From Cupriavidus basilensis (lineage in GTDB: Bacteria > Pseudomonadota > Gammaproteobacteria > Burkholderiales > Burkholderiaceae): a stretch of DNA of 64,000 nucleotides. The notes under the pieces are model-generated. The model saw only the letters and a list, made by a program, of their open reading frames with translations. It did no database searches and had not been told where the DNA came from. Below, in pieces: positions 9,201 to 18,171 of the stretch. Numbering within the stretch: position 1 is the first letter of the stretch; each line of letters begins with the position of its first letter. The DNA lies in assembly GCF_008801925.2 (NCBI RefSeq), contig NZ_CP062803.1, positions 1,550,001 to 1,614,000 on the forward strand. The letters are read 5' to 3'. Both the position numbers and the translations under genes were made by a program.

Positions 9201-10871
9201 ATGAGTCAAGCGATTGAAATCAAGGTGCCGGATATCGGCGATTACGACGCCGTTCCCGTCATCGAAGTGCACGTGAAACCGGGCGACACCATCAACGCGG
9301 AAGACGCGCTGGTGACGCTGGAATCGGACAAGGCCACGATGGACGTGCCTTCGCCCCAGGGCGGCACCGTCAAGGAAGTCAGGATCAAGATTGGCGACAA
9401 CGTCGCCGAAGGCACCGTGCTGGTGATGCTGGAGCCCGCCGGCCAGGCTGCCTCCGCGCCCGCCCCGGCCGCAGCCGCACCGGCTGCCGCGCCGGCCCCC
9501 GCCCCGACGCCGGCTCCGGCCCCGGCGGCAGCCAGCGCTCCCGCGCCGGCCGCTGCAGCCGGCCCGGTCGAGGTCAAGGTGCCGGACATCGGTGACTACG
9601 ACTCGGTCCCGGTGATCGAAGTCCACGTCAAGCCGGGCGACACCATCAACGCCGAAGACGCGCTCGTGACGCTGGAGTCCGACAAGGCCACCATGGACGT
9701 GCCGTCGCCGGCCGCCGGCGTGGTCAAGGAAGTCCGGATCAAGGTCGGTGACAACGTCGCCGAAGGCACGCTGATCCTGATTCTCGAAGGCGCCGCCGGT
9801 GCTCCGGCCAGCGCGCCTGCCGCTGCCGCACCGGCTGCTGCCCCGGCTGCCGCTGCCGCTCCGGCTCCCGCACCTGTAGCCAGCGCCCCGGCTCCGGTCC
9901 CCGCAGCCGCGCCCGCCGCGGCTGCTCCGGTAGCCGGCGTGACCGGCACCGCTGCCCATGCCAGCCCCTCCGTGCGCAAGTTCGCGCGCGAACTGGGTGT
10001 GGATGTGTCGCGCGTGCCGGGCACCGGCCCCAAGGGACGGATCACCCAGGACGACGTGCAGGCCTACGTCAAGGGCGTGATGAGCGGTCATGCCGCAGCG
10101 CCGGCAAAGGCTGCCGCTGCCCCGGCTGGTGGTGGCGAACTGAACCTGCTGCCGTGGCCGAAGGTGGACTTCACCCGTTTCGGCGAGATCGAAAGCAAGC
10201 CACTGTCGCGCATCAAGAAGCTCTCGGGCGCGAACCTGCATCGCAACTGGGTGATGATTCCCCACGTCACCAATCACGACGAGGCCGACATCACCGAGCT
10301 GGAAGCCTTCCGCGTGCAGCTCAACAAGGAATACGAGAAGCAAGGCGTCAAGGTCACCATGCTGGCCTTCATGATCAAGGCCGCCGTCGCCGCGCTGAAG
10401 AAATTCCCGAATTTCAACGCTTCGCTCGATGGCGAGAACCTGGTGCTGAAGCAGTATTTCAACATTGGTTTCGCCGCTGACACGCCGAACGGCCTGGTTG
10501 TGCCGGTGATCAAGAACGCCGACAAGAAGGGCGTGATCGAGATCGGCCAGGAAATGAACGAACTGGCCAAGCTGGCGCGCGACGGCAAGCTCAAGCCGGA
10601 CCAGATGCAAGGCGGCTGCTTCTCGATCTCCTCGCTGGGCGGCATCGGCGGCACGTATTTCACGCCGATCATCAACGCGCCGGAAGTGGCCATCATGGGC
10701 GTGTGCAAGTCGTACCAGAAGCCGGTGTGGGATGGTAAGCAGTTCGTGCCACGGCTGACGCTGCCGCTGTCGCTGTCGTGGGATCACCGCGTCATCGACG
10801 GTGCGGAAGCGGCTCGCTTCAACACCTATTTCGGTCAGTTGCTGGCCGATTTCCGCCGCATCCTGCTGTAA
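9201..10871 (+). CDS. aceF: Pyruvate dehydrogenase E2, dihydrolipoyllysine acetyltransferase
   Basis: E2 accepts acetyl groups on lipoyl-lysine and passes them to CoA, and forms the core of the PDH complex. The 556 residues comprise two almost identical lipoyl domains (about 3-76 and 121-194, lipoylated Lys44 and Lys162 in ESDKATM), Ala/Pro-rich swinging linkers, a peripheral subunit-binding domain near residues 250-290 (ASPSVRKFARELGVDVSRVPGTG) and a catalytic domain ending with SWDHRVIDGAEAARF (His529, Asp533). AGGAGA precedes ATG 9201. It sits 165 bases after aceE; no promoter or terminator is obvious in that gap. It is called pdhB in C. necator. Confidence 0.97.
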   Translation: MSQAIEIKVPDIGDYDAVPVIEVHVKPGDTINAEDALVTLESDKATMDVPSPQGGTVKEVRIKIGDNVAEGTVLVMLEPAGQAASAPAPAAAAPAAAPAPAPTPAPAPAAASAPAPAAAAGPVEVKVPDIGDYDSVPVIEVHVKPGDTINAEDALVTLESDKATMDVPSPAAGVVKEVRIKVGDNVAEGTLILILEGAAGAPASAPAAAAPAAAPAAAAAPAPAPVASAPAPVPAAAPAAAAPVAGVTGTAAHASPSVRKFARELGVDVSRVPGTGPKGRITQDDVQAYVKGVMSGHAAAPAKAAAAPAGGGELNLLPWPKVDFTRFGEIESKPLSRIKKLSGANLHRNWVMIPHVTNHDEADITELEAFRVQLNKEYEKQGVKVTMLAFMIKAAVAALKKFPNFNASLDGENLVLKQYFNIGFAADTPNGLVVPVIKNADKKGVIEIGQEMNELAKLARDGKLKPDQMQGGCFSISSLGGIGGTYFTPIINAPEVAIMGVCKSYQKPVWDGKQFVPRLTLPLSLSWDHRVIDGAEAARFNTYFGQLLADFRRILL

Positions 10872-10959
10872 GGCGGGCAGGGCGCGCCGGGCCTCGCGGC
10901 CATGCGCGCCCTTACCTGCAACGTCTGCAACCTGCAACCTGCAAACAGGAAGCGAGCCC

Positions 10960-11577
10960 ATGACTACCTGCGTTGTCGTCAAGAAGGCCGGCGAAGTGGC
11001 GATTGCCGCCGACGCGCTGGTGACGTTTGGCGACACCCGGCTCACGCGCGCCTACGAGCGCAACCAGAAGGTGTTCCCGGTGGGTGACAGCTTCGTGGCG
11101 CTTGCCGGCACCACCGCGCACTTCCCGGTCATGCGCAGCCTGTTGGCGGGGCTGGGCGAGGATTGCCGGCTGGGTTCGCGCGATGACGTCTTCCGGACCT
11201 TCCTCAAGGTGCATGAAAAACTCAAGAACGAGTATTTCATCAACACCAAGGAGGACGAGGACGATCCTTACGAGTCCTCGCAGATCGTCTGCCTGATTGC
11301 CAATCCGGCCGGCATTTTCGGCGTGTATTCGTACCGCGAAGTCTTCTCGTTCGATCGCTTCTGGGGCATTGGCTCGGGGCGCAACTACGCGTTGGGCGCC
11401 ATGCACGCGGTCTACGACCAGCCGGGCCTGGCCGCCCGCGAGATTGCGCGCATCGGGGTGGATGCAGGGGTGGAGTTCGACAAAAGTTCGGCAGGCCCGG
11501 TCGAGGTGCAGGTGGTGCAACTGGCTGACATGGCTGGCGACGGAGCAACCAATAACGATGGCGCGCCCCGCATCTGA
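10960..11577 (+). CDS. HslV-like (proteasome-fold) Ntn hydrolase inside the PDH operon
   Basis: A 205-residue protein that aligns by eye along its whole length with the HslV peptidase. The opening [26 protein letters not shown] matches HslV [25 protein letters not shown], so Thr2 would become the catalytic N-terminal Thr after Met removal. Asp18 and Lys37 fall at the HslV Asp17 and Lys33 positions (the latter after a 3-residue insertion). [15 protein letters not shown] and [17 protein letters not shown] match the C-terminal half of HslV. No HslU-type ATPase is nearby. It lies between aceF (88 bases, AGGA ribosome site) and lpd (28 bases), so it is probably co-transcribed with them. The catalytic residues look intact; the role is unknown. 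It is not HslV itself, which is normally next to hslU. Confidence 0.85.
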   Translation: MTTCVVVKKAGEVAIAADALVTFGDTRLTRAYERNQKVFPVGDSFVALAGTTAHFPVMRSLLAGLGEDCRLGSRDDVFRTFLKVHEKLKNEYFINTKEDEDDPYESSQIVCLIANPAGIFGVYSYREVFSFDRFWGIGSGRNYALGAMHAVYDQPGLAAREIARIGVDAGVEFDKSSAGPVEVQVVQLADMAGDGATNNDGAPRI

Positions 11578-11605
11578 AGCGGAGCGCGTTCTTGAGGAGC
11601 AAAAC

Positions 11606-13390
11606 ATGAGTGTGATCGAAGTCCAGGTGCCGGATATCGGCGATTTCGACGCGGTGGAAGTCATCGAGGTGCTGGTCAAGGCTGGCGATACGGTCGAGCA
11701 GGAGCAATCGCTGATCGTGCTCGAGTCCGACAAGGCCAGCATGGATGTGCCGTCGTCCGCCGCCGGCAAGGTGGTGGAGGTGCGCATCAAGGTGGGCGAC
11801 AAGGTTGCCAAGGGTGCCGTCATCTGCACGCTGGAGAGCGAAGCCGCAGCCAAGCCGGCCGCCGCGCCGGTCCCTGCGCCCGCGCCTGCGCAGGTATCGG
11901 CGCCTGTCGCGGCCGCGGCTCCGGCTCCCGTGGCCGCCGCGCATGCAGGCAGCGCGGATATTACCTGCGACATGCTGGTGCTCGGCGCCGGCCCTGGTGG
12001 CTACTCGGCCGCCTTCCGCAGCGCCGATCTCGGCATGAACACCGTGCTGGTCGAACGCTACAGCACGCTCGGCGGCGTCTGCCTGAACGTGGGCTGCATC
12101 CCCTCCAAGGCGCTGCTGCACAACGCCGCCGTGATCGACGAAGCCAAGGCCCTGGCGGCCCACGGCATCCTGTTCGGGGAGGCCAAGATCGACCTCGACG
12201 GGCTGCGCCACTACAAGGAAACCGTGGTCGGCAAGCTGACCGGCGGCCTGGCCGGCATGGCCAAGGCGCGCAAGGTACAGGTCGTGCGCGGTATCGGCAC
12301 CTTCCTCGATCCGCATCACCTCGAGGTGCAGGAAACCGAAGGTGACGCCAAGGCGACGACAGGCAAGAAGACGGTGATCCGCTTCGAAAAAGCCGTCATC
12401 GCCGCCGGCAGCCAGGCGGTCAAGTTGCCTTTCATCCCCGAGGACCCGCGCATCGTCGACTCCACCGGTGCGCTGGAACTGCCGGAAGTGCCCAACAAGA
12501 TGCTGGTCATTGGCGGCGGCATCATCGGGCTGGAAATGGCCACCGTGTACAGCACGCTGGGCGCCAGCATCGACGTGGTGGAAATGCTTGATGGCCTGAT
12601 GCAGGGTGCCGACCGCGACCTGGTCAAGGTCTGGGACAAGATGAACAAGAAGCGCTTCGACAAGGTCATGCTCAAGACCAAGACGGTCGGCGTGGAAGCG
12701 AAGCCGGACGGCATCTACGTCAAGTTCGAAGGCGAGCAGGCGCCGGCCGAGCCGCAACGCTACGACCTGGTGCTGGTGTCGGTGGGCCGCGTGCCCAACG
12801 GCAAGCGCATCGGCGCGGAGAAGGCGGGGGTGGCGGTCACGGATCGCGGCTTTATCGACGTCGACAAGCAGATGCGCACCAATGTGCCGCACATCTTCGC
12901 TATCGGCGACATCGTCGGCCAGCCCATGCTGGCCCACAAGGCGGTGCACGAAGCGCACGTGGCAGCGGAAGCCGCGCACGGCGAGAAGGCTTACTTTGAC
13001 GTCAAGCAGATCCCGTCAGTGGCCTACACCGATCCGGAGGTGGCCTGGGCGGGCGTGACCGAAGACCAGTGCAAGGCGCAGGGGATCAAGTACGGCAAGA
13101 GCGTGTTCCCGTGGGCAGCATCGGGCCGTGCCATTGCCAATGGCCGCGACGAAGGCTTTACCAAGCTGATCTTCGACGAGGAAACCCACCGGATCATCGG
13201 TGGCGGCATCGTCGGCATGCATGCAGGCGACCTGATCAGCGAAGTCTGCCTGGCAATCGAGATGGGTGCCGATGCAGTGGATATCGGCAAGACCATCCAC
13301 CCGCACCCGACGCTGGGCGAATCCATCGGCATGGCAGCCGAGATCTACGAAGGTGTCTGCACCGACGTCCCGCCGCCGCGCAAGCGCTAA
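11606..13390 (+). CDS. lpdA: Dihydrolipoamide dehydrogenase (E3) with N-terminal lipoyl domain
   Basis: E3 re-oxidises dihydrolipoamide using FAD and NAD+. The 594-residue protein carries its own lipoyl domain (about 3-76, Lys43 in ESDKASM), an Ala/Pro linker (about 85-118) and then the flavoprotein. Visible motifs are the FAD-binding [12 protein letters not shown], the redox disulfide [13 protein letters not shown] (Cys159/Cys164), the NAD-binding [17 protein letters not shown], the second FAD motif IFAIGDI and the C-terminal catalytic HPHPTLGES (His567). GAGGAGC precedes ATG 11606. It is the last gene before the terminator at 13418-13443. Its length and domain order match the C. necator pdhL product. 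Confidence 0.97.
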   Translation: MSVIEVQVPDIGDFDAVEVIEVLVKAGDTVEQEQSLIVLESDKASMDVPSSAAGKVVEVRIKVGDKVAKGAVICTLESEAAAKPAAAPVPAPAPAQVSAPVAAAAPAPVAAAHAGSADITCDMLVLGAGPGGYSAAFRSADLGMNTVLVERYSTLGGVCLNVGCIPSKALLHNAAVIDEAKALAAHGILFGEAKIDLDGLRHYKETVVGKLTGGLAGMAKARKVQVVRGIGTFLDPHHLEVQETEGDAKATTGKKTVIRFEKAVIAAGSQAVKLPFIPEDPRIVDSTGALELPEVPNKMLVIGGGIIGLEMATVYSTLGASIDVVEMLDGLMQGADRDLVKVWDKMNKKRFDKVMLKTKTVGVEAKPDGIYVKFEGEQAPAEPQRYDLVLVSVGRVPNGKRIGAEKAGVAVTDRGFIDVDKQMRTNVPHIFAIGDIVGQPMLAHKAVHEAHVAAEAAHGEKAYFDVKQIPSVAYTDPEVAWAGVTEDQCKAQGIKYGKSVFPWAASGRAIANGRDEGFTKLIFDEETHRIIGGGIVGMHAGDLISEVCLAIEMGADAVDIGKTIHPHPTLGESIGMAAEIYEGVCTDVPPPRKR

Positions 13391-13417
13391 GCACCGGACG
13401 TTAGCGACACGAGAGTG

Positions 13418-13443
13418 AGGCCCGCCGTATGGCGGGCCTTTTT
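13418..13443 (+). terminator. Rho-independent terminator of the PDH operon
   Basis: AGGCCCGCC-GTAT-GGCGGGCCT, a perfect 9-bp stem with a 4-base loop followed by a T-run. Confidence 0.9.
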
Positions 13444-13574
13444 ACGTCTTGATTCGCAATTAACCGCCATACTTTTTGCCACATACGCTTGCGGCTGCGC
13501 CGGCCAAAGCTTGCCCGCAGCGGGGAGGGCGTGTGTCCTTGTGTCCGAGTACCTGCTTGCCAATGTGTCGCAGG

Positions 13575-13602
13575 CAAAAAAAATCCCGGCGCATGGCCGG
13601 GA
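13575..13602 (-). terminator. Rho-independent terminator of phaP
   Basis: On the minus strand TCCCGGC-CATGC-GCCGGGA is followed by eight T residues. It lies about 170 bases past the phaP stop. Confidence 0.85.
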
Positions 13603-13772
13603 ATGAATCGATATTGGAATACATGGAAACCAGATACCGAGGAGACACCGTAGGAGGGCAGGGCGGCTTGGGTAGCCTTCCGTGCTGCCTTCGTTCGCAA
13701 AATGCGCTGGCCAGGCCAGGCGCGCTTTGCCAACGAACCGGCCGAAGCCGGTCCGTTTCCTGCCGTCGCGGA

Positions 13773-14351
13773 TCAGGCGGCGGTGGTGGCCTTCTTGGTC
13801 GCGGTGCGAGCCGTGGCGCTGGCTTGCTGTGCGGCCTTGGTGGCGGCGCTGGCGGCTGCCTGGAAGTTGGTCTCAGCGATTTCAACAGCTTGCTTGGTGG
13901 CCTTCTGGACCGACTCGTAAGCGTTGTTGGCGGCGCTGATCGCGGACTTCACGATGGCAACGGTCGACTCGGAGCCGGCCGGGGCGTTCTTGGCGAGGTT
14001 CTCGACCAGGGTTTGCACCTTCTTCGAGTTCTCGGCCAGTTGGGCTTCGGCGACCTTGGTGAATTCAGCCTGGGTTTCCGAGGCGATTTCGTACACGTGG
14101 CGGCTGTACGCCAGGGCCTTTTCGGCAACCGGCTGGACCAGCGAGGTCTGGAGAGCCAGGAATTCCTGGGCGTCCTTGGCCGAGAGGGCCTTCTTGGCGT
14201 TGTCCACGTTTTCAGCGAACGTGGCCTTGACGACTTGCAGGTTCAGCTCGACCAGCTTTTCGATGCCTTCAAAAGCTTTGGTGGTCAGGCCAAACAGGGT
14301 TTCGAGGTTGGCTTTTTGCGCTGCGGCGACTTGTTCCGGGGTGAAGCTCAT
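13773..14351 (-). CDS. phaP: Phasin, polyhydroxyalkanoate granule coat protein
   Basis: Small, abundant, amphipathic helical protein that coats PHB granules and limits their coalescence. The 192 residues equal the C. necator PhaP1 length. The order [42 protein letters not shown] and the Ala/Thr/Lys-rich C-terminus match PhaP1 very closely from memory. ATG 14349-14351 is used because GGAGA lies eight bases upstream; the longer METS start lies upstream of that ribosome site. It is convergent with lpdA and lies about 46 kb from phaCAB. In C. necator the gene is repressed by PhaR; a TTGACA hexamer and a nearby dyad are described separately. Confidence 0.96.
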   Translation of the reverse strand: MSFTPEQVAAAQKANLETLFGLTTKAFEGIEKLVELNLQVVKATFAENVDNAKKALSAKDAQEFLALQTSLVQPVAEKALAYSRHVYEIASETQAEFTKVAEAQLAENSKKVQTLVENLAKNAPAGSESTVAIVKSAISAANNAYESVQKATKQAVEIAETNFQAAASAATKAAQQASATARTATKKATTAA

Positions 14352-14379
14352 GCTGGTCTCCAATAATGAAGTTCAAGGT

Positions 14380-14408
14380 CATGCAAAATTAGGCCGCCCA
14401 GATGTCAA
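14380..14408 (-). promoter_or_regulatory. Candidate phaP promoter
   Basis: The minus strand has a perfect TTGACA (14403-14408). The -10 region 17 bases away is poor (TGCATG, 14380-14385), which would suit an overlapping PhaR or TGCA-type control site, but that is inference. Confidence 0.4.
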
Positions 14409-14559
14409 AGCCATGACGAAATAAGGGTTGAACCTGATTTCTCGTCAGCCAGCCCCAGGCGTAAGGGGGTTATCGGCGCGCTCCGCTTGCTCTGCAAAAT
14501 CGATGGTGCGCCGCAACAATTCCAATTGTAGGGAAAAGAAAATCGGTGTCAAGGGCTTC

Positions 14560-14574
14560 TTGTGCATCGCACAA
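14560..14574. promoter_or_regulatory. Perfect inverted repeat, candidate operator
   Basis: TTGTGC-ATC-GCACAA, a 15-base dyad 209 bases upstream of phaP and 246 upstream of the divergent HDAC-like gene. The TGCA-centred arms resemble motifs reported for PHA regulators, but no specific protein can be assigned. Confidence 0.45.
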
Positions 14575-14819
14575 ATAACTGTTGTTGAAGTCGGTGCACT
14601 GTCACATTTTGGCTGCGTAGCTTCGGCAGGCGTGCCACGCCCGGCACCTTGCGGGGGGAGGAAGGGGAGGGGTGGCGCACCCCGGGACCCGCACAGTGCT
14701 ACCATCGCGGTCTGCCGGAATCGCCGTCTCCCAAGGGCCCGACCCGCCGGCCGATGCGCCACGGCCAAGTCGCCGCGACCGGCCGCCGCCGGTCAGCCTG
14801 CCCGCCTATGTTTGCCCTC

Positions 14820-15794
14820 ATGCTCGCTTTTTACGCCGATCATTTTGTCCTGCCCCTGCCTGAGGGCCACCGCTTCCCGATGCGCAAGTACAGCATGTTG
14901 AGGGAGACGGTCGAGCGCGATGTGCCGGGGCTGGTGCTGGTCGAGGCGCCGCGGGCCGGGGACGATGCCTTGCTGCTGGCGCACACGCCTGCATATGTCG
15001 CGAGCGTCTCCCGGGGCGAACTGGACCCGGCGCGCCAGCGCGAGATCGGCTTTCCCTGGTCGGACGCCATGGTCGAGCGCTCGCGACGCTCCGCTGGTGC
15101 CACCATCGAGGCCTGCCGCGTAGCGCTGCGTGAGGGCATCTCGGTCAACCTGGCGGGTGGCACGCACCATGCCTATGCCGATAAGGGCGGTGGCTTCTGC
15201 GTCTTCAACGATGCGGCCATCTCCGCGCGCCAATTGCGTGGCGATGGCCGGGTGGTGCGCGTGGCCGTGGTCGACCTCGACGTGCACCAGGGCAACGGCA
15301 CCGCCTCCATCCTGCGTGACGATCCCTTCGTCTTCACGCTGTCCCTGCATGGCGAGAAAAACTATCCCTTCCGTAAGGAGGCCAGCGATCTCGACGTAGG
15401 CCTGCCCGACGGCTGCGACGACGAGACTTACGCCCAAGCGCTGCAGGGCGCACTCGATACGCTGTTCGCGCGTTTCGCTCCCGACCTGCTCATTTATCTA
15501 GCCGGGGCCGATCCGCATGAGGGCGACCGGCTTGGACGCCTGAAACTGACGCTGGCCGGCCTGGCCCGGCGGGACTGCCTGGTGTTCGACGCGGCCCTGG
15601 AACGCGGCCTGCCCATTGCCGTGACCATGGCCGGCGGCTACGGCAACCAGATCGAGAACACCGTCGCGGTGCATGCGCAGACCATCGCGCTTGCCGCGCA
15701 ATATCACGAACGCTATGCCCGGCGCGGCAAGCCGGACGCAGCGGGTGCAGGTGCGATCCTGCCCACCGGCGATATGGAGAAGGCACAACGATGA
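14820..15794 (+). CDS. Histone deacetylase-family (acetoin-utilisation/HDAC-like) deacylase
   Basis: Zinc-dependent deacetylase fold of 324 residues. The family motifs are in order: a conserved N-terminus (MLAFYADHFVLPLPEGHRFPM), the catalytic His pair in NLAGGTHHAYAD, FCVFNDAAI, the zinc/Asp-His segment VVDLDVHQGNGT, and a second zinc ligand region LAGADPHEGDRLGRL. The GGGY-like MAGGYG is near the C-terminus. Bacterial members remove acyl groups from small molecules or lysines; the substrate cannot be predicted. An ATG at 14808 would add four residues. Its stop overlaps the next start by 4 bases (ATGA), indicating translational coupling with the exporter gene. Confidence 0.85.
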   Translation: MLAFYADHFVLPLPEGHRFPMRKYSMLRETVERDVPGLVLVEAPRAGDDALLLAHTPAYVASVSRGELDPARQREIGFPWSDAMVERSRRSAGATIEACRVALREGISVNLAGGTHHAYADKGGGFCVFNDAAISARQLRGDGRVVRVAVVDLDVHQGNGTASILRDDPFVFTLSLHGEKNYPFRKEASDLDVGLPDGCDDETYAQALQGALDTLFARFAPDLLIYLAGADPHEGDRLGRLKLTLAGLARRDCLVFDAALERGLPIAVTMAGGYGNQIENTVAVHAQTIALAAQYHERYARRGKPDAAGAGAILPTGDMEKAQR

Positions 15795-16696
15795 GTGCAA
15801 CCAGCCAGGCCCACGCAGCGCGCGGCACCTTGTGGATGGCTGCCATGCCGTGGCTGTTCGTCGTGATCTGGAGCACGGGATTCATCGTCGCCAAGTACGG
15901 CATGCCGCACGCGGAGCCGATGACCTTCTTGTTTCTGCGCTTTGTCGGCGTGCTGGTGCTGATGGTGCCCTTCGTGTTGATGGCGCGCGTCCCGCTGCCG
16001 CAGCGCGCCGGGGCGACCGACTGGCGCATGGTCGGGCACATCGCGCTGGCAGGGCTGTTCCTGCAGGCGGGCTACCTGGGTGGCGTGTGGGCAGCGGTCA
16101 AGCTCGGCATGCCGGCGGGCGTCTCCGCACTGATCGTCGGCATGCAGCCGATCCTGACTGCACTCGCGGCCTCGCGCATGGGCGAGACCATCGGGCGGCG
16201 CCAGTGGCTGGGGCTGCTGCTCGGCATCCTTGGCGTGGGCCTGGTGGTGGCAAACAAACTGTCGGCCAGCGGGCTGTCCGCACCAAGCCTGCTGCTGGCG
16301 CTGGGCGCCTTGTTTTCGATCACCTTCGGCACGCTGTACCAGAAACGCCATTGCCCGATGTTCGACCTGCGCATGGGCTCGGTGATCCAGTTCGCGGCGG
16401 CGGCGCTGGCCTGCCTGCCGTTCATGTTCCTGACCGAAACCCGTCACGTTGAGTGGAATGCCGAGATGGTTGGCGCGCTCGCCTGGTCGGTGGTCGCGTT
16501 GTCCATCGGGGCCATCTCGCTGCTGTTCCTGTTGATCCGACAAGGCGCGGCCACCAAGGTATCCAGCCTCATGTATCTCACCCCGCCGACCACTGCCGCC
16601 ATGGCGTGGCTGTTGTTCGGCGAGAGCTTCCCGCCGCTGGCCGCGCTTGGCATGGCCCTGGCCGCCGGTGGCGTTGCACTGGTGATCCGCCGCTAA
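15791..16696 (+). CDS. EamA/DMT-family transporter
   Basis: Drug/metabolite transporter superfamily protein of 301 residues with ten predicted membrane segments arranged as two EamA repeats of about 140 residues. The first begins WLFVVIWSTGFIVAKYGMPHAEPMTFLFLRF and the second ends SSLMYLTPPTTAAMAWLLFGE. Family members usually export amino acids or metabolites; no specific substrate can be given. It starts within the stop codon of the HDAC-like gene and is followed 21 bases later by a thioesterase gene, so the three are likely one operon. Confidence 0.88.
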   Translation: MSATSQAHAARGTLWMAAMPWLFVVIWSTGFIVAKYGMPHAEPMTFLFLRFVGVLVLMVPFVLMARVPLPQRAGATDWRMVGHIALAGLFLQAGYLGGVWAAVKLGMPAGVSALIVGMQPILTALAASRMGETIGRRQWLGLLLGILGVGLVVANKLSASGLSAPSLLLALGALFSITFGTLYQKRHCPMFDLRMGSVIQFAAAALACLPFMFLTETRHVEWNAEMVGALAWSVVALSIGAISLLFLLIRQGAATKVSSLMYLTPPTTAAMAWLLFGESFPPLAALGMALAAGGVALVIRR

Positions 16697-16717
16697 TTTT
16701 CCCTTTTCGCGCTTTCG

Positions 16718-17170
16718 ATGAAACCGACCGCAGATACCCGCAGCGCCTATCGTCATTTCCAGCCCATCACCACGCGCTGGATGGATAACGACGTCTATGG
16801 CCACGTCAACAACGTCATCTACTACAGTTATTTCGATACCGTGGTGAACACCTACCTGATCCGGGAGGGCGTGCTGGATATCGAGTCCGGCGACACCATC
16901 GGGCTGGTGATCGAGACACAATGCAATTATTTTGCCGCGCTGAGTTTTCCCGACACGGTGGTGGCGGGGCTGCGCGTGGCGCGGCTGGGCAATTCGAGCG
17001 TGCGCTACGAAGTGGGCCTGTTCCGCAACGACGAAGACGTAGCTGCGGCGCAGGGCCATTTTGTTCACGTCTATGTGGATCGCGCCACGCGCCGCCCGGT
17101 GCCGCTGCCGCCCGCACTGCGCGATGCGCTGCAGGCCCTGGTGTGCGAGCCCGCGGATGCCGGTGCATGA
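16718..17170 (+). CDS. Acyl-CoA thioesterase, 4-hydroxybenzoyl-CoA thioesterase (hotdog) family
   Basis: A 150-residue single hotdog-domain protein. The catalytic loop [29 protein letters not shown] carries the Asp and the HVNN helix typical of the YbgC/4HBT group. Such enzymes hydrolyse short- or aromatic acyl-CoA esters in the cytoplasm; specificity cannot be read from sequence. It lies between the EamA exporter (21 bases upstream) and a nitroreductase (28 bases downstream), so it is probably part of the HDAC-like operon. Confidence 0.85.
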   Translation: MKPTADTRSAYRHFQPITTRWMDNDVYGHVNNVIYYSYFDTVVNTYLIREGVLDIESGDTIGLVIETQCNYFAALSFPDTVVAGLRVARLGNSSVRYEVGLFRNDEDVAAAQGHFVHVYVDRATRRPVPLPPALRDALQALVCEPADAGA

Positions 17171-17198
17171 TCCGGCCCGCGCAAAGGAGTTAACAACC

Positions 17199-17900
17199 AT
17201 GGATTCGCTGCAGAAACGGAGCGTCGCCCTGATCGATCAGGCCATCATCACCCGCCGCTCGGTGCGCGCGTTTCTCGATACGCCGGTGCCGCGCGATGTG
17301 GTCAACGAGATCCTGGCCGTGGCCAGCCGGGCGCCGTCGGGCACCAACGCCCAGCCATGGCGGGTCTATGTCCTGACTGGCGATGCCAAGGTGAAGCTGT
17401 CGGCCGACGTGCTGGCCGCTTACGACGATCCGCAGCGCGACAGCAAGTATCGCGAGGAGTATCCCTACTATCCACGCGAGTGGGTGGCGCCGTACATTGA
17501 CCGCCGCCGCAAGGTAGGTTGGGACCTGTACAGCCTGCTGCAGATCAGCCGCGAGGACAAGGCGCGCATGCATGCGCAGCACGCGCGCAACTTCACGTTC
17601 TTCGGCGCCCCGGTGGGCATGATCTTCACGATCGACCGCATCCTGGAACTGGGCAGCTGGCTGGACTATGGCATGTTCCTGCAAAGCATCATGGTGGCGG
17701 CGCGGGCGCGCGGGCTGGATACCTGTCCGCAGGCGGCGTTCACCCAGTTCCACGCGGTCATCAGCAATCACCTGCGCCTGCCGGCGGATGAAATGGTGGT
17801 GTGCGGTATGGCCCTGGGCCATGCCGACCCCGCCGCCATAGAGAATACCCTTAGTACCGAGCGTGAACCGGTAAGCGGGTTCGCGCGTTTCTTATCTTAA
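17199..17900 (+). CDS. Nitroreductase-family FMN oxidoreductase
   Basis: A 233-residue NfnB/NfsB-like flavoprotein. It opens with the FMN-phosphate-binding RRSVRAFLDTPVP, followed by ILAVASRAPSGTNAQPWRVYVLTG, and near the C-terminus has GLDTCPQAAF and a VVCGMALGHADP segment that closes the FMN site. These enzymes reduce nitroaromatics or quinones with NAD(P)H; the physiological substrate is unknown. The start at 17199 follows a strong AAAGGAGT site. It is the last gene of the cluster begun by the HDAC-like gene; no clear terminator follows. Confidence 0.85.
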   Translation: MDSLQKRSVALIDQAIITRRSVRAFLDTPVPRDVVNEILAVASRAPSGTNAQPWRVYVLTGDAKVKLSADVLAAYDDPQRDSKYREEYPYYPREWVAPYIDRRRKVGWDLYSLLQISREDKARMHAQHARNFTFFGAPVGMIFTIDRILELGSWLDYGMFLQSIMVAARARGLDTCPQAAFTQFHAVISNHLRLPADEMVVCGMALGHADPAAIENTLSTEREPVSGFARFLS

Positions 17901-18111
17901 GACGTTGTCGGCGGCGAAGGCCCGCTTTGATCCGTCGCTGCCTGTTGGCTCGGGGCAACCCGACGGGCGGGTGAGAAAGATGAAACGGTGTGGAATTACC
18001 ACAGTCGACGTCGGTCTTAATGCACGTGTCATGTGATTATTGCACCGCATTTTCCGTAATGTGGAATTGTTTGCAAATCGAACTTTAAAGAGGCTTCGTA
18101 AGTCTTTAATC

Positions 18112-18140
18112 TTGCTAACAATTTCTTTTTTTCCTAAACT
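18112..18140 (+). promoter_or_regulatory. Promoter of the pbpG-like gene
   Basis: TTGCTA (18112-18117), a 17-base T-rich spacer and TAAACT (18135-18140). Transcription would start near 18147, some 25 bases before the ATG. Confidence 0.55.
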
Positions 18141-18171
18141 GGCGCAATCCTAGTTGCGCGCTGAATGAATC

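Larger units (their letters stand above)
13391..13772. other. Intergenic region between convergent lpdA and phaP
   Basis: 382 bases without a supported gene. It contains two opposed terminators (13418-13443 and 13575-13602). The rest shows short unsupported frames only. Confidence 0.75.
14352..14819. other. Divergent region between phaP and the HDAC-like gene
   Basis: 468 bases with no supported gene. It holds a TTGACA-type -35 for phaP and a perfect dyad at 14560-14574. Short frames here have no ribosome sites or recognisable motifs. Confidence 0.7.

Noticed and set aside
9132..11045. 637-codon antisense frame over aceF, Gly/Arg-rich
   Set aside because: It is the complement of the duplicated lipoyl domains and Ala/Pro linkers; repeats in it simply reflect aceF.
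11297..11605. Upstream in-frame extension of LpdA
   Set aside because: It runs through the Ntn hydrolase gene in another frame; a clear GAGGAGC and the conserved lipoyl start at 11606 define the gene.
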